A stretch of DNA of 64,000 nt from Pseudomonadota bacterium (GTDB lineage Bacteria > Pseudomonadota > Alphaproteobacteria > JACQOE01), in NCBI GenBank assembly GCA_016202695.1, contig JACQOE010000045.1, positions 1 through 64,000 of the forward strand, read 5' to 3'. How positions within the stretch are numbered: the first letter of the stretch is position 1; every line of letters begins with the position of its first letter. The position numbers and the translations under genes are program-made. A model generated the notes under the pieces. It was not told where the DNA came from, did not search any database, and saw only the letters and a list, made by a program, of their open reading frames with translations. Shown piece by piece: positions 34,210 through 44,204 of this stretch.

Positions 34210-35586
34210 TCAGCCGAACAGCGCCCTCGGCAGCCAAACCGCGAGCTCGGGGAAGGCGGCGAGGATGACCAGCGCGAAGAGCTGGATGGCGACGAAGGGG
34301 GCGATGCCGCGGTAGATGTCGAGCGTCCTCACCTCCGGCGGCGCCACTCCGCGCAGGTAGAAGAGGGCGAAACCGAATGGCGGGGTGAGGAAGCTCGTTT
34401 GCAGGTTCACCCCGATCATCACCCCGAACCACACCGGGTCGATCTCCATCTTGAGCAGGATCGGGCCGACGATCGGCACGACGACAAAGATGATCTCGAC
34501 GAAGTCGAGGAAAAACCCCATCACGAACATGACCGCCATGACCACGAACATGGCGCTGAAGGCGCCGCCGGGGAGCGACCTCAGGGCCGCCTCGACCATC
34601 TCGTCGCCGCCGAAGCCGCGGAAGACGAGCGAGAAGACCGAGGCGCCGAGCAGGATCACGAACACCATCGAGCTGATCTGCACGGTCGCGCGCATCACCT
34701 GGCTGAGGATGGCGAGGTCGAGGCGGCGGCGCAGCGCCGCCAGCACCATCGCCCCGACCGCGCCCACCGCCGCCGACTCGGTGGGGGTGGCGACGCCGCC
34801 GAGGATCGAGCCCAGGACGGCGATGATCAGGAACGCGGGGGGCATCAGCACCTTCACCACCCGCGCCGGAAGATCCATCACTTCGCCCGGGGCGAGTCGG
34901 ATCGGCGGGCAGGTCTCGGGCCGGACGATGGCCATCAGCACCTGCCAGCCCATGTACAGCACGACCAGCATCATCCCGGGCAGGAAGGCGCCGGCGAAGA
35001 GGTCGATCACGCTCACCGGCTCGGGCGCGAAATTGCCGAGCGCGAGCTGGGCCTGGTTGTAGGCGCCCTGGAGGATGTCGCCCAGCAGCACCAGTACGAT
35101 CGAGGGCGGGATGATCTGGCCGAGCGTGCCCGAGGCACAGATCGTGCCGCAGGCAAGCTTGGGGTCATAGCCGCTCTTGAGCATGGTCGGCAGGCTGAGA
35201 AGGCCCATCGTCACCACCGTTGCCCCGACGATCCCGGTCGAGGCCGCCATCAGCATCCCGACCGCGATCACCGACAGGCCGAGTCCGCCCCTGAGCCGGC
35301 CGAAGAGAAGCCCCATTGTTTCCAGAAGCTGCTCGGCCACCCGCGAACGCTCCAGCATCACGCCCATGAACACGAACAGCGGCACCGCCACCAGCACCTC
35401 GTTGATCATCACCCCGAAGAAGCGCGAGGCGAGCCCGCCCATGAGCCGCAGATCGAAGGCCTCGAGCCCGGCGCCGAGGAGGGCGAAGCCGAGCGCGGTG
35501 CCGGAGAGCGCGAAGGCCACCGGGTAGCCGAGCATGAGCACCCCGCAGACGGCGACGAACATGGCCATGGCGAGGATCTCGGCCAT
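34210..35586 (-). CDS. dctM: TRAP transporter large permease (DctM)
   Basis: MAEILAMAMFVAVCGVLMLGYPVAFALSGTALGFALLG...NEVLVAVPLFVFMGVMLERS...GIVGATVVTMGLLSLPTML. Confidence 0.94.
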   Translation of the reverse strand: MAEILAMAMFVAVCGVLMLGYPVAFALSGTALGFALLGAGLEAFDLRLMGGLASRFFGVMINEVLVAVPLFVFMGVMLERSRVAEQLLETMGLLFGRLRGGLGLSVIAVGMLMAASTGIVGATVVTMGLLSLPTMLKSGYDPKLACGTICASGTLGQIIPPSIVLVLLGDILQGAYNQAQLALGNFAPEPVSVIDLFAGAFLPGMMLVVLYMGWQVLMAIVRPETCPPIRLAPGEVMDLPARVVKVLMPPAFLIIAVLGSILGGVATPTESAAVGAVGAMVLAALRRRLDLAILSQVMRATVQISSMVFVILLGASVFSLVFRGFGGDEMVEAALRSLPGGAFSAMFVVMAVMFVMGFFLDFVEIIFVVVPIVGPILLKMEIDPVWFGVMIGVNLQTSFLTPPFGFALFYLRGVAPPEVRTLDIYRGIAPFVAIQLFALVILAAFPELAVWLPRALFG

Positions 35587-35588
35587 GC

Positions 35589-36146
35589 TCAGATGCCCTC
35601 GCGGGCCTGCTCCCGGACGAACTCGGGGTGCCCGCGGAGGACGAGCACGCTCCTGAGCGCGAGCGAGAGTCCCTGGAGCGCGACCAGCAGGCAGAAGACC
35701 AGGAGCACGCTCTTGAGCAGGAACAGCCCCGGAAGCCCGCCCGCCTCGCGTGAGGTTTCGAGGCGGATCCACGACTCGCGCACATAGGGAAGCGAGACGG
35801 CCGCGGTCATGGCGACGACCGGCAGCAGCAGGAACAGCGAGCCGAGCAGGTCCACCCACGCCTTGAAGCGCCGGCCGGCCGGCCGATAGAAGATGTCCAC
35901 CCGCACGTGGCCCTCGTGCAGGAGGGTGTAGCCCGCCCCGACCATAAACACGACGCCGTGCAGCCAGACGTAGCTCTCCTGCATCCAGATGAAGCCGATC
36001 GAGAAGACGTAGCGGAGCACCACCACCAGAAAGGTGACGGCGACCATCAGGAGCGTGAGCCAAGCGACGGCGCGCCCTACCCGCTCGTTGAGCGCGTCGA
36101 TGGCGCGGAGGATGCCGACGATTGGCTCCAAGGTCCGCGCTCTCAC
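35589..36146 (-). CDS. dctQ: TRAP transporter small permease (DctQ)
   Basis: MVAVTFLVVVLRYVFSIGFIWMQESYVWLHGVVFMVGAGYTLLHEGHVRVDIFY. Confidence 0.93.
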   Translation of the reverse strand: MRARTLEPIVGILRAIDALNERVGRAVAWLTLLMVAVTFLVVVLRYVFSIGFIWMQESYVWLHGVVFMVGAGYTLLHEGHVRVDIFYRPAGRRFKAWVDLLGSLFLLLPVVAMTAAVSLPYVRESWIRLETSREAGGLPGLFLLKSVLLVFCLLVALQGLSLALRSVLVLRGHPEFVREQAREGI

Positions 36147-36176
36147 CCTACCCGCGCGGCTGCGCGGGGACGCCCG

Positions 36177-36797
36177 TCACTCCCGCCGCGCCAGCACGTA
36201 GCGCTCCCCCGCCTGGACGAACGCGGCGGCGAGGGCGAGCTTGAGAAGGTCTCCGAGCAGGAACGGGAGGAGCCCGGCGGCGACCGCCTGGGCGAACGCC
36301 GCCGCGGCCGAAAGCCCCTTGCTGAGCGCCAAGAACACGCTCAGCCAGGCCAAGCCCGGGACGTAGATCAGCAGGTTGCCGATCAACAGCGCCGCGCCGG
36401 CGGCAAGCGCGCTCCGGCCCCATCCGCGCTCGAACAGCCAGCCGACCAGGACGGCGACGAAAGGATAGCTCAGCAGGTACCCGCCCGTGGGCCCGGCGAG
36501 GTAGAGCATGCCGCCGCCGCGGGCAAACACGGGAATCCCGATCGCCCCCTCGGCGAGATAGAGGAGCATGGTCGCGGCGCCGAGGCGCCAGCCGTAGGCG
36601 GCCCCGATCACCAGCACGGCGAACGTCTGCATGGTGATCGGCACCGGCCAGAAGGGTACCTGCACCTTGGCCGAGGCCCACATCAGCAGGCTTCCCGCCA
36701 CCGCCAGCACGGCGGCGCGGAGCGCGGGGCTGGCGCGCCCGGCGGGCCAGAGCGCCTGGGCCAGGGTGGCGGCGTGGGCGGAACCTGCCTCGCTCAT
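36177..36797 (-). CDS. bioY: Biotin transporter BioY
   Basis: VPFWPVPITMQTFAVLVIGAAYGWRLGAATMLLYLAEGAIGIPVFARGGG..LAGPTGGYLLSYPF. Confidence 0.96.
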   Translation of the reverse strand: MSEAGSAHAATLAQALWPAGRASPALRAAVLAVAGSLLMWASAKVQVPFWPVPITMQTFAVLVIGAAYGWRLGAATMLLYLAEGAIGIPVFARGGGMLYLAGPTGGYLLSYPFVAVLVGWLFERGWGRSALAAGAALLIGNLLIYVPGLAWLSVFLALSKGLSAAAAFAQAVAAGLLPFLLGDLLKLALAAAFVQAGERYVLARRE

Positions 36798-36860
36798 CGG
36801 GTGTCTCCTCTCGTCCTCGTAACTCGCGGCCGACGGCGCCTGCGCGCGCCGGCCGGAACC

Positions 36861-39083
36861 CTACACGAACTTGTTGGACCTAGGGAAGCCGCGGGGTGCG
36901 ATTCGCCCCGCCTGCGCCCGCCTGCCGATCCAGGGCCCGAGCTCGGTCTCGGTGCGCGTGCGGTCCCCGCTCCGCCAGCTCAAGCCCGAGGCGAGCGCGA
37001 ACACCCGGGCGTCGGCGAGTCCGCCGGCGCGGTACTTCTGCAGGATCACGCCCCGCCCTCGCGCCATCACCGGCAGATCGTCGAGGGGAAAGATCAGCAG
37101 CTTGCGGTTCTCGCCCACCACCGCCACCGAGTCGCCCTCGACGGCGGCGCAGGCGGCGGCCTCCTCGCCAGGGGCGAGGTTGAGTGCCTGCCTGCCGGCG
37201 CGGGTCTGGGCGAGCACCTCGTCGGCCGGGACCACGAACCCGCGCCCGGCGTCCGAGGCCACCAAGAGCCGCTCGCCCGGCCTGTAGAGGAGGAGAGCCA
37301 CCACGTCGTGCTCGTTGCCGAGCTCGATCATCAGGCGTAGCGGCTCACCGTGGCCGCGCCCGCCCGGGAGCCGGTCTCCGGCGAGGGTGTAGAAGCGGCC
37401 GTTGGTGGCGAAGACGAGGAGCTTATCGGTGGTCTGGGCGTGGACCAGGAAGCGGAGCCGGTCGCCCTCCTTGAACTTGAGATCGGCGCCCGCCTCGAGA
37501 TGGCCCCTGACGGTGCGGATCCAGCCCTTCTCGGAGAGGACCACGGTGATCGGCTCGCGCTCGACCATCACCTCGAGCGGCACCGCCACCTCCTTCGGCG
37601 GGGCGCCGATCAGGGTGCGCCGGCGCCCGAGCGCGGTTTTGGCCCCAAAGCGCTCGCGGACGCGCTTGATCTCCTCGGCGAGCGTGCGCCAGCGCCTGCC
37701 CTCGTCGCCGAGCAGCGCCTTCATCTCCTTCCGCTCCTGGGCGAGGGCCTTGTGCTCGCTGCGGATCTCGATCTCCTCCAGCCGGCGGAGGGCGCGGAGC
37801 CGCATGTTGAGGATCGCCTCGGCCTGGGCCTCGCTCAAACTGAAGCGGCGCCGCAAGGCCGGCTTTGGCTCGTCCTCCTCGCGGATGATGCGAATTACCG
37901 CGTCGAGATTCAGGTAGGCGACGAGATAGCCGCCCAGGACCTCGAGGCGCTCCTCGATCCGGCCCAGGCGATGGCGCGTGCGCCGGACCAGCACCTCGTG
38001 GCGGTGGTCGAGGAAAGCCTGCAACGCCTCCCTGAGCCCGACCACCCGCGGGGTGCGATCGGCGAGGAGCACGTTCATGTTGAGGGGAACGCGGACCTCG
38101 AGGTCGGACTGGCGGAAGAGGCTCTCCATCACGAGCTCGGGCTCGACGGCGCGCGACCTGGGCTCGATCACGAGACGCACGTCGGCCGCCGACTCGTCGC
38201 GCACATCGGCCAGCATCGGCAGCTTGCGCGCCGCCAGGAGCTCGGCGATCCGTTCCACCAGGCGCGCCTTCTGCACCTGATAGGGAACCTCGAAGACGAC
38301 GATCTGGTACTGGCCGTGCGTCAACTTCTCGACCCGCCAGCGGGCGCGGAGCCGGAAGCTCCCCCGCCCGGTGCGATAGGCCTCGCGGATCGACTCGGCC
38401 GGCTCGACCAGATCGCCGCCGGTCGGGAAGTCGGGCCCGCGCACAAACCCGATCAGCTTGTCGATGCCGGACTTGGGACGGGCGATCAGGTGGAGAAGTG
38501 CGTCGGCGATCTCGCCGGCGTTGTGGGGCGGGATGCTGGTCGCCATGCCGACGGCGACCCCTTGCGCGCCGTTGGCGAGCAGGTTGGGGAAGGCGGCCGG
38601 CAGCACCACCGGCTCGCGCTCGCTGCCGTCGTAGGTGGGGCGGAAGTCGACGGCGTCCTCGTCGATGCCATCGAGGAGGGCCTCGGCCACCTCGGTAAGG
38701 CGCGCCTCGGTGTAGCGCATGGCCGCCGGGTTGTCGCCGTCGATGTTGCCGAAGTTCCCCTGCCCCTCGATCAAGGGGTAGCGCACGGCGAAGTCCTGGG
38801 CCAGGCGCACCAGCGCGTCGTAGACCGCGGCGTCGCCGTGGGGGTGGAATTTGCCGATCACGTCACCCACCACGCGGGCCGACTTCTTGAAGCCCGAGCG
38901 GGGATCGAGGCGGAGCTGGCGCATGGCGTAGAGGAGCCGGCGGTGGACCGGCTTGAGGCCATCGCGGACGTCGGGCAGCGAGCGGCCCATGATCGTGGAC
39001 AGCGCATAGGCGAGGTAGCGCTCGCTCAACGCCTCGCCGAGGGGTACGGGCCGGATCTCGCCCGGGGATGGAACCTTGTTCAT
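36861..39083 (-). CDS. parC: DNA topoisomerase IV subunit A
   Basis: [37 protein letters not shown]...[42 protein letters not shown]. Confidence 0.95.
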   Translation of the reverse strand: MNKVPSPGEIRPVPLGEALSERYLAYALSTIMGRSLPDVRDGLKPVHRRLLYAMRQLRLDPRSGFKKSARVVGDVIGKFHPHGDAAVYDALVRLAQDFAVRYPLIEGQGNFGNIDGDNPAAMRYTEARLTEVAEALLDGIDEDAVDFRPTYDGSEREPVVLPAAFPNLLANGAQGVAVGMATSIPPHNAGEIADALLHLIARPKSGIDKLIGFVRGPDFPTGGDLVEPAESIREAYRTGRGSFRLRARWRVEKLTHGQYQIVVFEVPYQVQKARLVERIAELLAARKLPMLADVRDESAADVRLVIEPRSRAVEPELVMESLFRQSDLEVRVPLNMNVLLADRTPRVVGLREALQAFLDHRHEVLVRRTRHRLGRIEERLEVLGGYLVAYLNLDAVIRIIREEDEPKPALRRRFSLSEAQAEAILNMRLRALRRLEEIEIRSEHKALAQERKEMKALLGDEGRRWRTLAEEIKRVRERFGAKTALGRRRTLIGAPPKEVAVPLEVMVEREPITVVLSEKGWIRTVRGHLEAGADLKFKEGDRLRFLVHAQTTDKLLVFATNGRFYTLAGDRLPGGRGHGEPLRLMIELGNEHDVVALLLYRPGERLLVASDAGRGFVVPADEVLAQTRAGRQALNLAPGEEAAACAAVEGDSVAVVGENRKLLIFPLDDLPVMARGRGVILQKYRAGGLADARVFALASGLSWRSGDRTRTETELGPWIGRRAQAGRIAPRGFPRSNKFV

Positions 39084-39838
39084 GCCTGCTCGGAGCTAGA
39101 TATAGTGGCGCTTCGCCGGAGTCGATCAATAAATCGTGTGCGGGCGGCGGGCAAGCGATGGCCCCGTCCGGTAAAGACCAGGCGCTCGAGGAAGTGCCCC
39201 GAGAGCGTGAGGCCGGCGAGGAGGTCGGCGGGCGAAGGCTCGTCCGTGGCCCCGCCCCCGCCGGCGAGGAAAGGCGGAAGGGCGAGCAGCCGGTCGCGCC
39301 AGGGGGCGCCGGCGGCGCGCGACACCGCCCGGCCGGTGCGCGGCGAGACGTAGGCGAGGTCCTCGCGGGCCCCTGTCGCGGCGCAGCGATCGAGGGCGAG
39401 CCCGTAGCCGAGCTCGGCGAGGAGCGCGAGTTCCCAGCGCACGTAGACGCCAAGCCACGGCCCCCCACCAATCGCCTTGAGGAGCCCGTGCGTCTCGTCG
39501 AACAGCCTCCCGTGGGGCTCGCGCTCGGGCAGCGCCGCCTCGGCCAGCGCCAGCGCCGCGCTCAGGCCCGCCAGCCGCAACGGGTCGCCGAGGAGGGGGG
39601 CGGCGACGGCGCGGGTCGGTTCGCAGGTGAAGCTGCCGAGGTGCTCGGCGAGCCGCGCCCGCCAGCGCGCCTGGACCAGATTTCCGGGCTGCAGGTCGCC
39701 GCGCGCCTTCCGCCCCCCGCCCCCGCGCACCAGCCCGAGGTGGCGGCCGTGGGCGCGGGTGAAGACGGCGACGATCGCCGCCCCCTCGCCGTGCGGGCGG
39801 AGCGAGAGCAGGATGCCGTCGTCGGTCCAGTCGAGCAT
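39080..39838 (-). CDS. recO: DNA repair protein RecO
   Basis: [40 protein letters not shown]; downstream of era. Confidence 0.94.
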   Translation of the reverse strand: MLDWTDDGILLSLRPHGEGAAIVAVFTRAHGRHLGLVRGGGGRKARGDLQPGNLVQARWRARLAEHLGSFTCEPTRAVAAPLLGDPLRLAGLSAALALAEAALPEREPHGRLFDETHGLLKAIGGGPWLGVYVRWELALLAELGYGLALDRCAATGAREDLAYVSPRTGRAVSRAAGAPWRDRLLALPPFLAGGGGATDEPSPADLLAGLTLSGHFLERLVFTGRGHRLPAARTRFIDRLRRSATISSSEQA

Positions 39839-39841
39839 CGC

Positions 39842-40780
39842 TCAGGCGTCGAAGTCGAGGCCCAGGTCGCGGAAGCGGGCCCGGTCCTCGCCCCATCTCT
39901 CCTCGACCTTGACGTGGAGGAAGAGGTGGACCCGGCAGCCGAAGATCGCCTCCAGTTCGGCCCGCGCCGCCGTGCCGATGGCCTTGATCCGCTGCCCGCC
40001 CCGGCCGAGCACGATCGCCTTCTGCGAGGCCCGCTCGACCAGAATCATCTGCTCGATGCGGAGGCTCCCGTCGGCGCGCTCTTCCCAGCCCTCGGTCTCG
40101 ACCGCGCTGGCGTAGGGCAACTCCTGGTGGAGCTGGTGGAAGACCTGCTCGCGGGTGATCTCGGCGGCAAGCACGCGGTCGGGGACGTCGGTCATCTGCT
40201 CGGGGGGATAGAGCCAGGGGCCCTCGGGGAGCGCGCCGGCGACGTGCGCCACCAGGTCCTCGACCCCGTCGCCGGTCGCGGCCGAGATCATGAAGGTGGC
40301 CGAGAACCGGCCGGCCCGGTTGATCTCGTCGGCTAGCGCGAGAAGCATCGGCCGAAGCACGAGGTCGATCTTGTTGAGGGCGAGGATCGCGGTCCGCCCG
40401 CCCGCCTTCAGGCGCTCGACCACGGCGCGCGCGTCCTCGTCGAGGCCGCGCTTGGCGTCGACCAGCAGCACCACCTGGTCGGCCTCCGCCGCCCCGGCCC
40501 ACGCCGCCGCCACCATTGCCCGGTCGAGGCGCCGGCGGGGCCGGAATATGCCGGGGGTGTCGACGAGGATGATCTGAGTCGGCCCGCGCATGCAGATGCC
40601 GAGCACGCGGGTGCGGGTCGTCTGGGGCTTCTTCGAAACGATCGAGACCTTGCCGCCGACCAGGCGGTTGACCAGCGTCGACTTGCCGGCGTTGGTCGGC
40701 CCGACGACGGCGACGAATCCGGCGCGGGTAGGCTCGGAGGCGGGCGGGCGGGGCGCGGCCGACCCGGCCTCAGTCGTCAT
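39842..40780 (-). CDS. era: GTPase Era
   Basis: GPTNAGKSTLVNRLVGGKVSIVSKKPQTTR...VDTPGIF...NKIDL...KH-domain tail. Confidence 0.97.
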   Translation of the reverse strand: MTTEAGSAAPRPPASEPTRAGFVAVVGPTNAGKSTLVNRLVGGKVSIVSKKPQTTRTRVLGICMRGPTQIILVDTPGIFRPRRRLDRAMVAAAWAGAAEADQVVLLVDAKRGLDEDARAVVERLKAGGRTAILALNKIDLVLRPMLLALADEINRAGRFSATFMISAATGDGVEDLVAHVAGALPEGPWLYPPEQMTDVPDRVLAAEITREQVFHQLHQELPYASAVETEGWEERADGSLRIEQMILVERASQKAIVLGRGGQRIKAIGTAARAELEAIFGCRVHLFLHVKVEERWGEDRARFRDLGLDFDA

Positions 40781-41507
40781 CCTCGTCCTCCGTGCCGGCC
40801 TCCGCCCCCTTCTCTAATCGGCGGAGCAGCGCCCGCGCCGCCGCCTTCTCGGCCGCCCGCTTGGAGGCGCCCTTGGCGAGCGCGGGCACGACGCCGGCGA
40901 GAGCCACCTCGACGGTGAAGCGCGGCTCGTGCGGCGGCCCCTCGGCCGCGACCAGCCGGTAGGTGGGGAGCGCCAGCCCGCGCGCCTGCGCCCACTCCTG
41001 GAGGGCCGTCTTGGCGTCGCGCGGCGGCGTCGGCGCCTCGGCCAGGAGCGGGCGCCAGTGGCCGCGCACGAAGCGGGCCGCGGCCTCGAGCCCGCCGTCG
41101 AGGTAGAGGGCGCCGATCACCGCCTCGCAGGCGTCGGCGAGGAGCGCGGGGTTGGAGCGCCCACCCGACTCCTCCTCGCCGCGCGAGAGATGGAGGAAGC
41201 GGGCGAGCCCCAGCCCGGTCGCCACCCGGGCGAGGGCCTCGCGGCGGACCAGCGCCGCGTGCCGGCGCGCGATCGCCCCCTCGCGCTCGGCCGGAAACTC
41301 CTCGAGCAGCATCTCGGCCACCACCAGCGCCAGCACCCGGTCGCCGAGGAATTCCAGGCGCTCGTAATTCTCGCCGCCGGCGGCCCGCGCCCGCGGCACG
41401 CTGGTGTGGGTGAGCGCCCGGCGCAGCAGCTCGGGGTGCCGGAAGTCGTGGCCGAAGACCGTCCGGACGTCCACCGCGGTCAGCCGCTCAGGAGTCCCGC
41501 CCGCCAC
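40770..41507 (-). CDS. rnc: Ribonuclease III
   Basis: ENYERLEFLGDRVLALVVAEMLL; dsRBD; overlaps era start. Confidence 0.96.
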   Translation of the reverse strand: MAGGTPERLTAVDVRTVFGHDFRHPELLRRALTHTSVPRARAAGGENYERLEFLGDRVLALVVAEMLLEEFPAEREGAIARRHAALVRREALARVATGLGLARFLHLSRGEEESGGRSNPALLADACEAVIGALYLDGGLEAAARFVRGHWRPLLAEAPTPPRDAKTALQEWAQARGLALPTYRLVAAEGPPHEPRFTVEVALAGVVPALAKGASKRAAEKAAARALLRRLEKGAEAGTEDEDDD

Positions 41508-41525
41508 CGCCGCCCTCGCCCGCCG

Positions 41526-42266
41526 CTAGTCGATGCGCTGGAAGAGGCGCGTATAGCGGGTGGCGAAGGGCCACTTCCAGACCTCCCACCAGCTTGCGCT
41601 GCCGTCGGTCGAGAAGAACAGAATCTCCGCCCGGCCGACCAGGTTCTCGATCGGCACGAAGCCGACGCTGCTGAGCACCCGGCTGTCGAGCGAGTTGTCG
41701 CGGTTGTCGCCCATGGCGAAGATGTGGCCGGGCGGAACCACGTAGACCGGGGTATTGTCGAGGCTCCCCTCGTCGGTCATCTCAAGGATGCGGTGCCTGT
41801 GGCCGGCGGGCAGCGTCTCGATGAACTGGGGGATGACGGCGGCATTGCCGCCGCCTTCGCGCACCACATAGTCCCTGATCCGCTCGCGCTTCACCGGCTC
41901 GCCGTTGATGTGGAGGATGCCGCCCCTGACCTGGATGTGGTCGCCAGGCAGACCCACCACCCTCTTGATGTAGTCGGTCTTGTTGTCGCGGGGGAGCTTG
42001 AATACGACCACGTCGCCACGCTCGGGCGGAGTATAGAGCACCCGCCCGGGGATCAGCGGCAGGCTGAAGGGCAGTGAGTGCCGGCTGTAGCCGTAGGAGA
42101 ACTTGGACACGAACAGGTAGTCGCCGACCAGGAGAGTCGGGATCATGGAGCCCGAGGGGATGTTGAACGGCTCGTAGGCGAGGGTGCGGATGACCAGCGC
42201 GATCAGAATCGCGTAGACCACCGTCTTGACGGTATCGAAAATCCCGCCGGAGTTTTTCTTGTGCAT
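41526..42266 (-). CDS. lepB: Signal peptidase I
   Basis: PFNIPSGSMIPTLLVGDYLFVSKFSYGYS...DYIKRVVGLPGDHI...MGDNRDNSLDSR. Confidence 0.97.
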   Translation of the reverse strand: MHKKNSGGIFDTVKTVVYAILIALVIRTLAYEPFNIPSGSMIPTLLVGDYLFVSKFSYGYSRHSLPFSLPLIPGRVLYTPPERGDVVVFKLPRDNKTDYIKRVVGLPGDHIQVRGGILHINGEPVKRERIRDYVVREGGGNAAVIPQFIETLPAGHRHRILEMTDEGSLDNTPVYVVPPGHIFAMGDNRDNSLDSRVLSSVGFVPIENLVGRAEILFFSTDGSASWWEVWKWPFATRYTRLFQRID

Positions 42267-42320
42267 GAGGATGTGCGTCTACATCGCTGTTTTAATTGGA
42301 CTTGTCTGGCGTCTGGTCGG

Positions 42321-42734
42321 CTAGGCGCCGATGCCAGACGGGGGCTCGGCGGAGATGATGACGATGGCCTGGGCAAGCGGATAGTCGTCGGTGATGGTGA
42401 GGTCGATCTGCGGCGCCATCCCCGGGGGCAGGATGGCGGCGAGGCGCGCCGCCGCGCCGCCCGTGAGGGTCATGGTCGGCTTGCCCGAGGGCAGGTTGAC
42501 CACCCCCAGGTCGCGCCAGAAGACGCCCCGGCGAAGGCCGGTTCCCAGCGCCTTGGCGCAGGCCTCCTTGGCGGCGAAGCGGCGGGCGTAGCTGGCGGCG
42601 CGGTTGGCCCGGCGGTCGGACTTGCGGCGTTCGGTCGCGGTGAAGACGCGCTCGACGAAACGCTCGCCAAAGCGGTCGAGGGTGCGCTCGATGCGGCGGA
42701 TGTCGATGATGTCGGAGCCGAGGCCGATGATCAC
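42321..42734 (-). CDS. acpS: Holo-[acyl-carrier-protein] synthase
   Basis: [32 protein letters not shown]...[18 protein letters not shown]. Confidence 0.96.
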   Translation of the reverse strand: MIIGLGSDIIDIRRIERTLDRFGERFVERVFTATERRKSDRRANRAASYARRFAAKEACAKALGTGLRRGVFWRDLGVVNLPSGKPTMTLTGGAAARLAAILPPGMAPQIDLTITDDYPLAQAIVIISAEPPSGIGA

Positions 42735-42745
42735 GACACGCTCGC

Positions 42746-43501
42746 TCAGGCCGGCCGTTCGCCGCGCGAGTCGGCGCGGGCTTCGTCAATCACCGCTCGC
42801 ATGCGCCTGATCGCGCTCTCCAGCCCGCCGAAGATCGCCTCGCCGACCAGGAAGTGGCCGATGTTGAGCTCGACCACCTCGGGCAGGGCGGCAACCGGCC
42901 CGGCGGTCTCGAAGCTGAGGCCGTGCCCGGCGTGGCATTCGAGCCCGAGCGTGCGGGTGAGGGCGGCCGCCCGGCGCAGCCGCGCCAGCTCGCGCGCGCG
43001 GGCGGCGGCGCTGGCCTCGCAGTAGGAGCCGGTGTGCAGCTCGACCACGGGGGCGCCGACGGCGCGGGCGGCCTCAATCTGGCGCGCCTCCGGGTCGATG
43101 AACAGGGCGACGCGGATGCCGGCCCCGGACAACTCGGCCACCAGCGGGATCAGCTTCGCCCGCTCGGCGACCACGTCGAGGCCCCCCTCGGTGGTCAACT
43201 CCTGGCGCTTCTCGGGCACGACGCAGGCCGCGTGCGGCCGGTGGCGGAGCGCGATCTGAAGCATCTCGACGGTGGCCGCCATCTCGAGATTGAGCGGCAG
43301 GTCGATCTCGTCGCTGAGCCGTTCGATGTCGGCGTCCGAAATGTGGCGCCGGTCCTCGCGCAGATGGGCGGTGATGCCGTCGGCCCCGGCCTTGGCCGCG
43401 AGCTTGGCCGCCCTCACCGGGTCGGGATGGACGCCGCCGCGGGCGTTGCGGATCGTCGCCACGTGATCGATGTTGACGCCCAGACGCACTCGTTCCTTCA
43501 T
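42746..43501 (-). CDS. pdxJ: Pyridoxine 5'-phosphate synthase
   Basis: [48 protein letters not shown]...[18 protein letters not shown]. Confidence 0.97.
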   Translation of the reverse strand: MKERVRLGVNIDHVATIRNARGGVHPDPVRAAKLAAKAGADGITAHLREDRRHISDADIERLSDEIDLPLNLEMAATVEMLQIALRHRPHAACVVPEKRQELTTEGGLDVVAERAKLIPLVAELSGAGIRVALFIDPEARQIEAARAVGAPVVELHTGSYCEASAAARARELARLRRAAALTRTLGLECHAGHGLSFETAGPVAALPEVVELNIGHFLVGEAIFGGLESAIRRMRAVIDEARADSRGERPA

Positions 43502-44106
43502 TGCTCCACCTTGTGCCCGATGGTCTCCGTGCCGAGCCCCGCGCCGTCGAGGAAGTGGCGGGCCGCCGCCGCCCGGATTTCCGCTCGCTCCCTCAACCGC
43601 CGCTGCCGGCCCTCCTGATAGGCCGCGATCGCCGGCTTGAGCGCCCAGTAGGTGAGCTGCCAAACCACGATCGCCGAGAGTATCCCCCCCACCGACATGG
43701 GCAGCAGGAGCTCCAGGGGCTGATTGAAGATGATCTCGGCGTTGATTACCAGCGTCCGCTTGCGGGTGGTCGCCCCGATCACCCAGGCTCCCAGCTCGTA
43801 GATCCAGACCCAGATGAAGGGGAAGGTCCAGGGATTCCCAACCACGGTGCCGATCGCCGAGGCGAGAATGCTGCCGCGCGTCACCCATGCGACCAACGCC
43901 GCCAACACGAAATGCATGCCGATGAAGGGGGTGAACGAGATCGCCGCCCCGGCGGCGAGGCCGGCGGCGATGGCGTGCGGGGTACCGCGCATCCGCCTCA
44001 CCCGGTAAACGAGGTAGGAGCCGGCCCGGCGCCAGCCGATCCGCGGCCAGAACAGGCCGCCCAGGCGTGCCAGGGGGTGGGTTGGGATGCGGCGGCGGAA
44101 GAGCAT
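43498..44106 (-). CDS. DUF2062 domain-containing membrane protein
   Basis: [59 protein letters not shown]. Confidence 0.92.
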   Translation of the reverse strand: MLFRRRIPTHPLARLGGLFWPRIGWRRAGSYLVYRVRRMRGTPHAIAAGLAAGAAISFTPFIGMHFVLAALVAWVTRGSILASAIGTVVGNPWTFPFIWVWIYELGAWVIGATTRKRTLVINAEIIFNQPLELLLPMSVGGILSAIVVWQLTYWALKPAIAAYQEGRQRRLRERAEIRAAAARHFLDGAGLGTETIGHKVEQ

Positions 44107-44204
44107 GGCGGGGGATCAGGGGGTGCGCGGGCCCGGCCCGCATCTTTGCCCGCCGGCGGCGGCGGTCAAGGGGTTCGTCGGCGGGAGCCCGGCCGGCATC
44201 GCCG

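Noticed and set aside
36150-36168. CCCGCGC-N-GCGCGGG hairpin between bioY and dctQ
   Set aside because: Short, no T-run, unsurprising at this GC content; not the same as the REP-like element near 61.7 kb.
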